Part shown: in pieces, positions 62,979 to 64,000 of the stretch
How the letters are laid out: the number at the start of each line of letters is the position of its first letter
How positions within the stretch are numbered: the first letter of the stretch is position 1
DNA from: Viscum album
Taxonomy: Eukaryota; Streptophyta; Magnoliopsida; Santalales; Viscaceae
Direction: 5' to 3'
Assembly (NCBI GenBank): GCA_963277665.1
Contig: OY728143.1
Location: 1,121,206,110 to 1,121,270,109, forward strand
Length of the DNA: 64,000 bases
Translations under genes and position numbers: made by a program
Notes under the pieces: generated by a model
Told to the model about the DNA's origin: nothing
Database searches by the model: none
What the model saw: only the letters and a program-made list of their open reading frames with translations

Positions 62979-62983
62979 TATAA
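62979..62983. repeat. Target-site duplication of element B, right copy (TATAA)
   Basis: Matches 50042-50046 and follows the LTR end, where the expected CA has become CC. Confidence 0.9.
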
Positions 62984-64000
62984 TATTATTATAATTTATG
63001 AAAATAAAATAATTTTTAACTTCTATCCATAAGGATCATTGAATAACTAAAAAGTTACTCATTTGTGAAGTCTCCATGATTGTAGCATAGTTCATTTTTC
63101 AAAACCATATTTCATTAATTATTTTAAATGTATAATTGACGTATAGAAATTATAATTATAAAAATGAAATTATTTTGGATATGGATTAATATCATATTAT
63201 TTGAATATAGTCAAAATACATATGACATTTTGGGCATTTCACTAAAATATAATCAAAATAACGGAAGTGAAATTAATTAATTGATTGTATATAAGAAGAT
63301 ATAAATTAAAAAAGAAAAATAATGAATATGATTGAGGATTTTAATAAATTATATATTAACACTGGTTTATTATTCATGATTATACAAAATTAACATTATA
63401 TATTGGAATCATGGAAAGGGACGTTAATTAAAAAATATTACAAAGTTCCTCTTTCAACTCTTTTCAAAAAGGCCCAAATGATTGTATTTTTCTAAGATAT
63501 AAAAAATGAATAGTTTTTCCCATAATCACGATTCCATAATTAATTTAATATTAACTTATATGTGTACATATTTATATTAAAATAAAATGGATTAATTATT
63601 ATGGTTTCATTTCATATATTTTGAAAGTTGTTTTTATGGGAAAAGGTAATTTTCATATCTAAAAGTGTTTTATACATGGGTTTAAAAAAATTCATAATTA
63701 GTTTTTTCATGATATGGTCAATAAATAATATTTTCAGAGGTTTTTCCTTATTATAGTTTACATGTGATCCTATTATACCATATAATATTGTTACAACCAG
63801 ACAACACAACAGTTCATTGTCTAATGATTATGTTCTCTCGAGATTTATATTGGATATAAGACGTATGGTTATTTAAATTATTAAGGATTATAGTTATTCT
63901 TTTATAATGGTTCCTTGATAATTATTTCTAAATTCATATGTATTATTTTTCATTCCATTATAATTTTTTTAAAAACAAATAATCTAATTTCTAATGATTG
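62984..64000 (+). repeat. 3' LTR of element C, third segment (continues past window)
   Basis: Aligns with about 540-1480 of the 5' LTR: GTGAAATTAATTAATTGATTGTATATAAG near 63270 matches 830-865, TTATTATTCATGATT near 63368 matches 930-945, and the stretch near 63820 matches that near 1390. AT-rich, no genes. Confidence 0.75.

Larger units (their letters stand above)
1..64000 (+). mobile_element. Element C: oldest, outermost LTR retrotransposon, split by later insertions
   Basis: The 5' LTR ends at 2010 with a TTACA terminus followed by a primer site. A purine-rich tract and a new LTR start (TGTAACATG) occur at 3264-3273. The 3' LTR can be followed as 3273-4588, then 48965-50046 after element E, then 62984 onward after element B. 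The last two segments align to bases 1-2010: for example, the stretch after 63270 matches that after 830, and the LTR stretch near 63820 repeats the one near 1390. Adding the segments gives an LTR of about 3.8 kb, close to the LTRs of A and B. The outer ends and target duplication lie outside the window. The two LTRs have diverged heavily. Confidence 0.8.

Overview
The window is plant nuclear DNA made entirely of nested LTR retrotransposons; I found no host gene. The evidence for a plant is the chromovirus-type Ty3/gypsy gag and pol, primer sites matching plant initiator-Met tRNA, very long LTRs and a nest several insertions deep. The species cannot be named from this sequence. The letters A to F used here are my own labels.

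Layout, from outermost (oldest) to innermost. Element C spans the whole window: its 5' LTR (cut by the window edge) ends at 2010, its short interior is 2011-3272, and its 3' LTR is split into 3273-4588, 48965-50046 and 62984-64000. Element E (4589-48964, + strand) sits in that 3' LTR. It is an old, decayed gag-pol element whose coding region is split into three pieces: about 8300-10958, 32185-33814 and 45035-45250. Element F (10959-32184, - strand) interrupts E near the RT/RNase H junction, and element A (21920-32036, + strand) sits in an LTR of F. Element D (33815-45029, + strand), a relative of E, interrupts the end of E's pol. Element B (50047-62978, + strand) is a separate insertion into C's 3' LTR. 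LTR divergence fits this order: A's two LTRs are equally long (3753 bp) and differ at only 8 sites that I could see, B and D differ by a few percent, and E, F and C are far more diverged.

Two lineages are present. Lineage 1 (A, B, F, C) has LTRs of about 3.8-4.2 kb. B carries gag, protease, RT, RNase H, integrase and a chromodomain-like tail in one reading frame, now broken by eight stop codons. A has an intact 355-residue Gag and no pol. F has a decayed gag and too little room for pol. C has a 1.26 kb interior with no recognisable gene. A therefore looks like a recently active gag-only element (the published TR-GAG type) that borrowed enzymes from B-like relatives, and F looks like an older example. 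Lineage 2 (D, E) has LTRs of about 2.9-3.4 kb, a full but broken gag-pol, an unusual LTR end (TG...AAA) and, in D, a U3 studded with a TACACGCCGTGTA motif.

The most interesting signals are: the gag-only element A; a leader plus gag shared by A and B more closely than their LTRs are; a pair of small hairpins about 180 bp apart in the LTRs of A, B and C whose stem bases change together while pairing is kept; and a cluster of perfect palindromes near the 3' end of the A and B LTRs.
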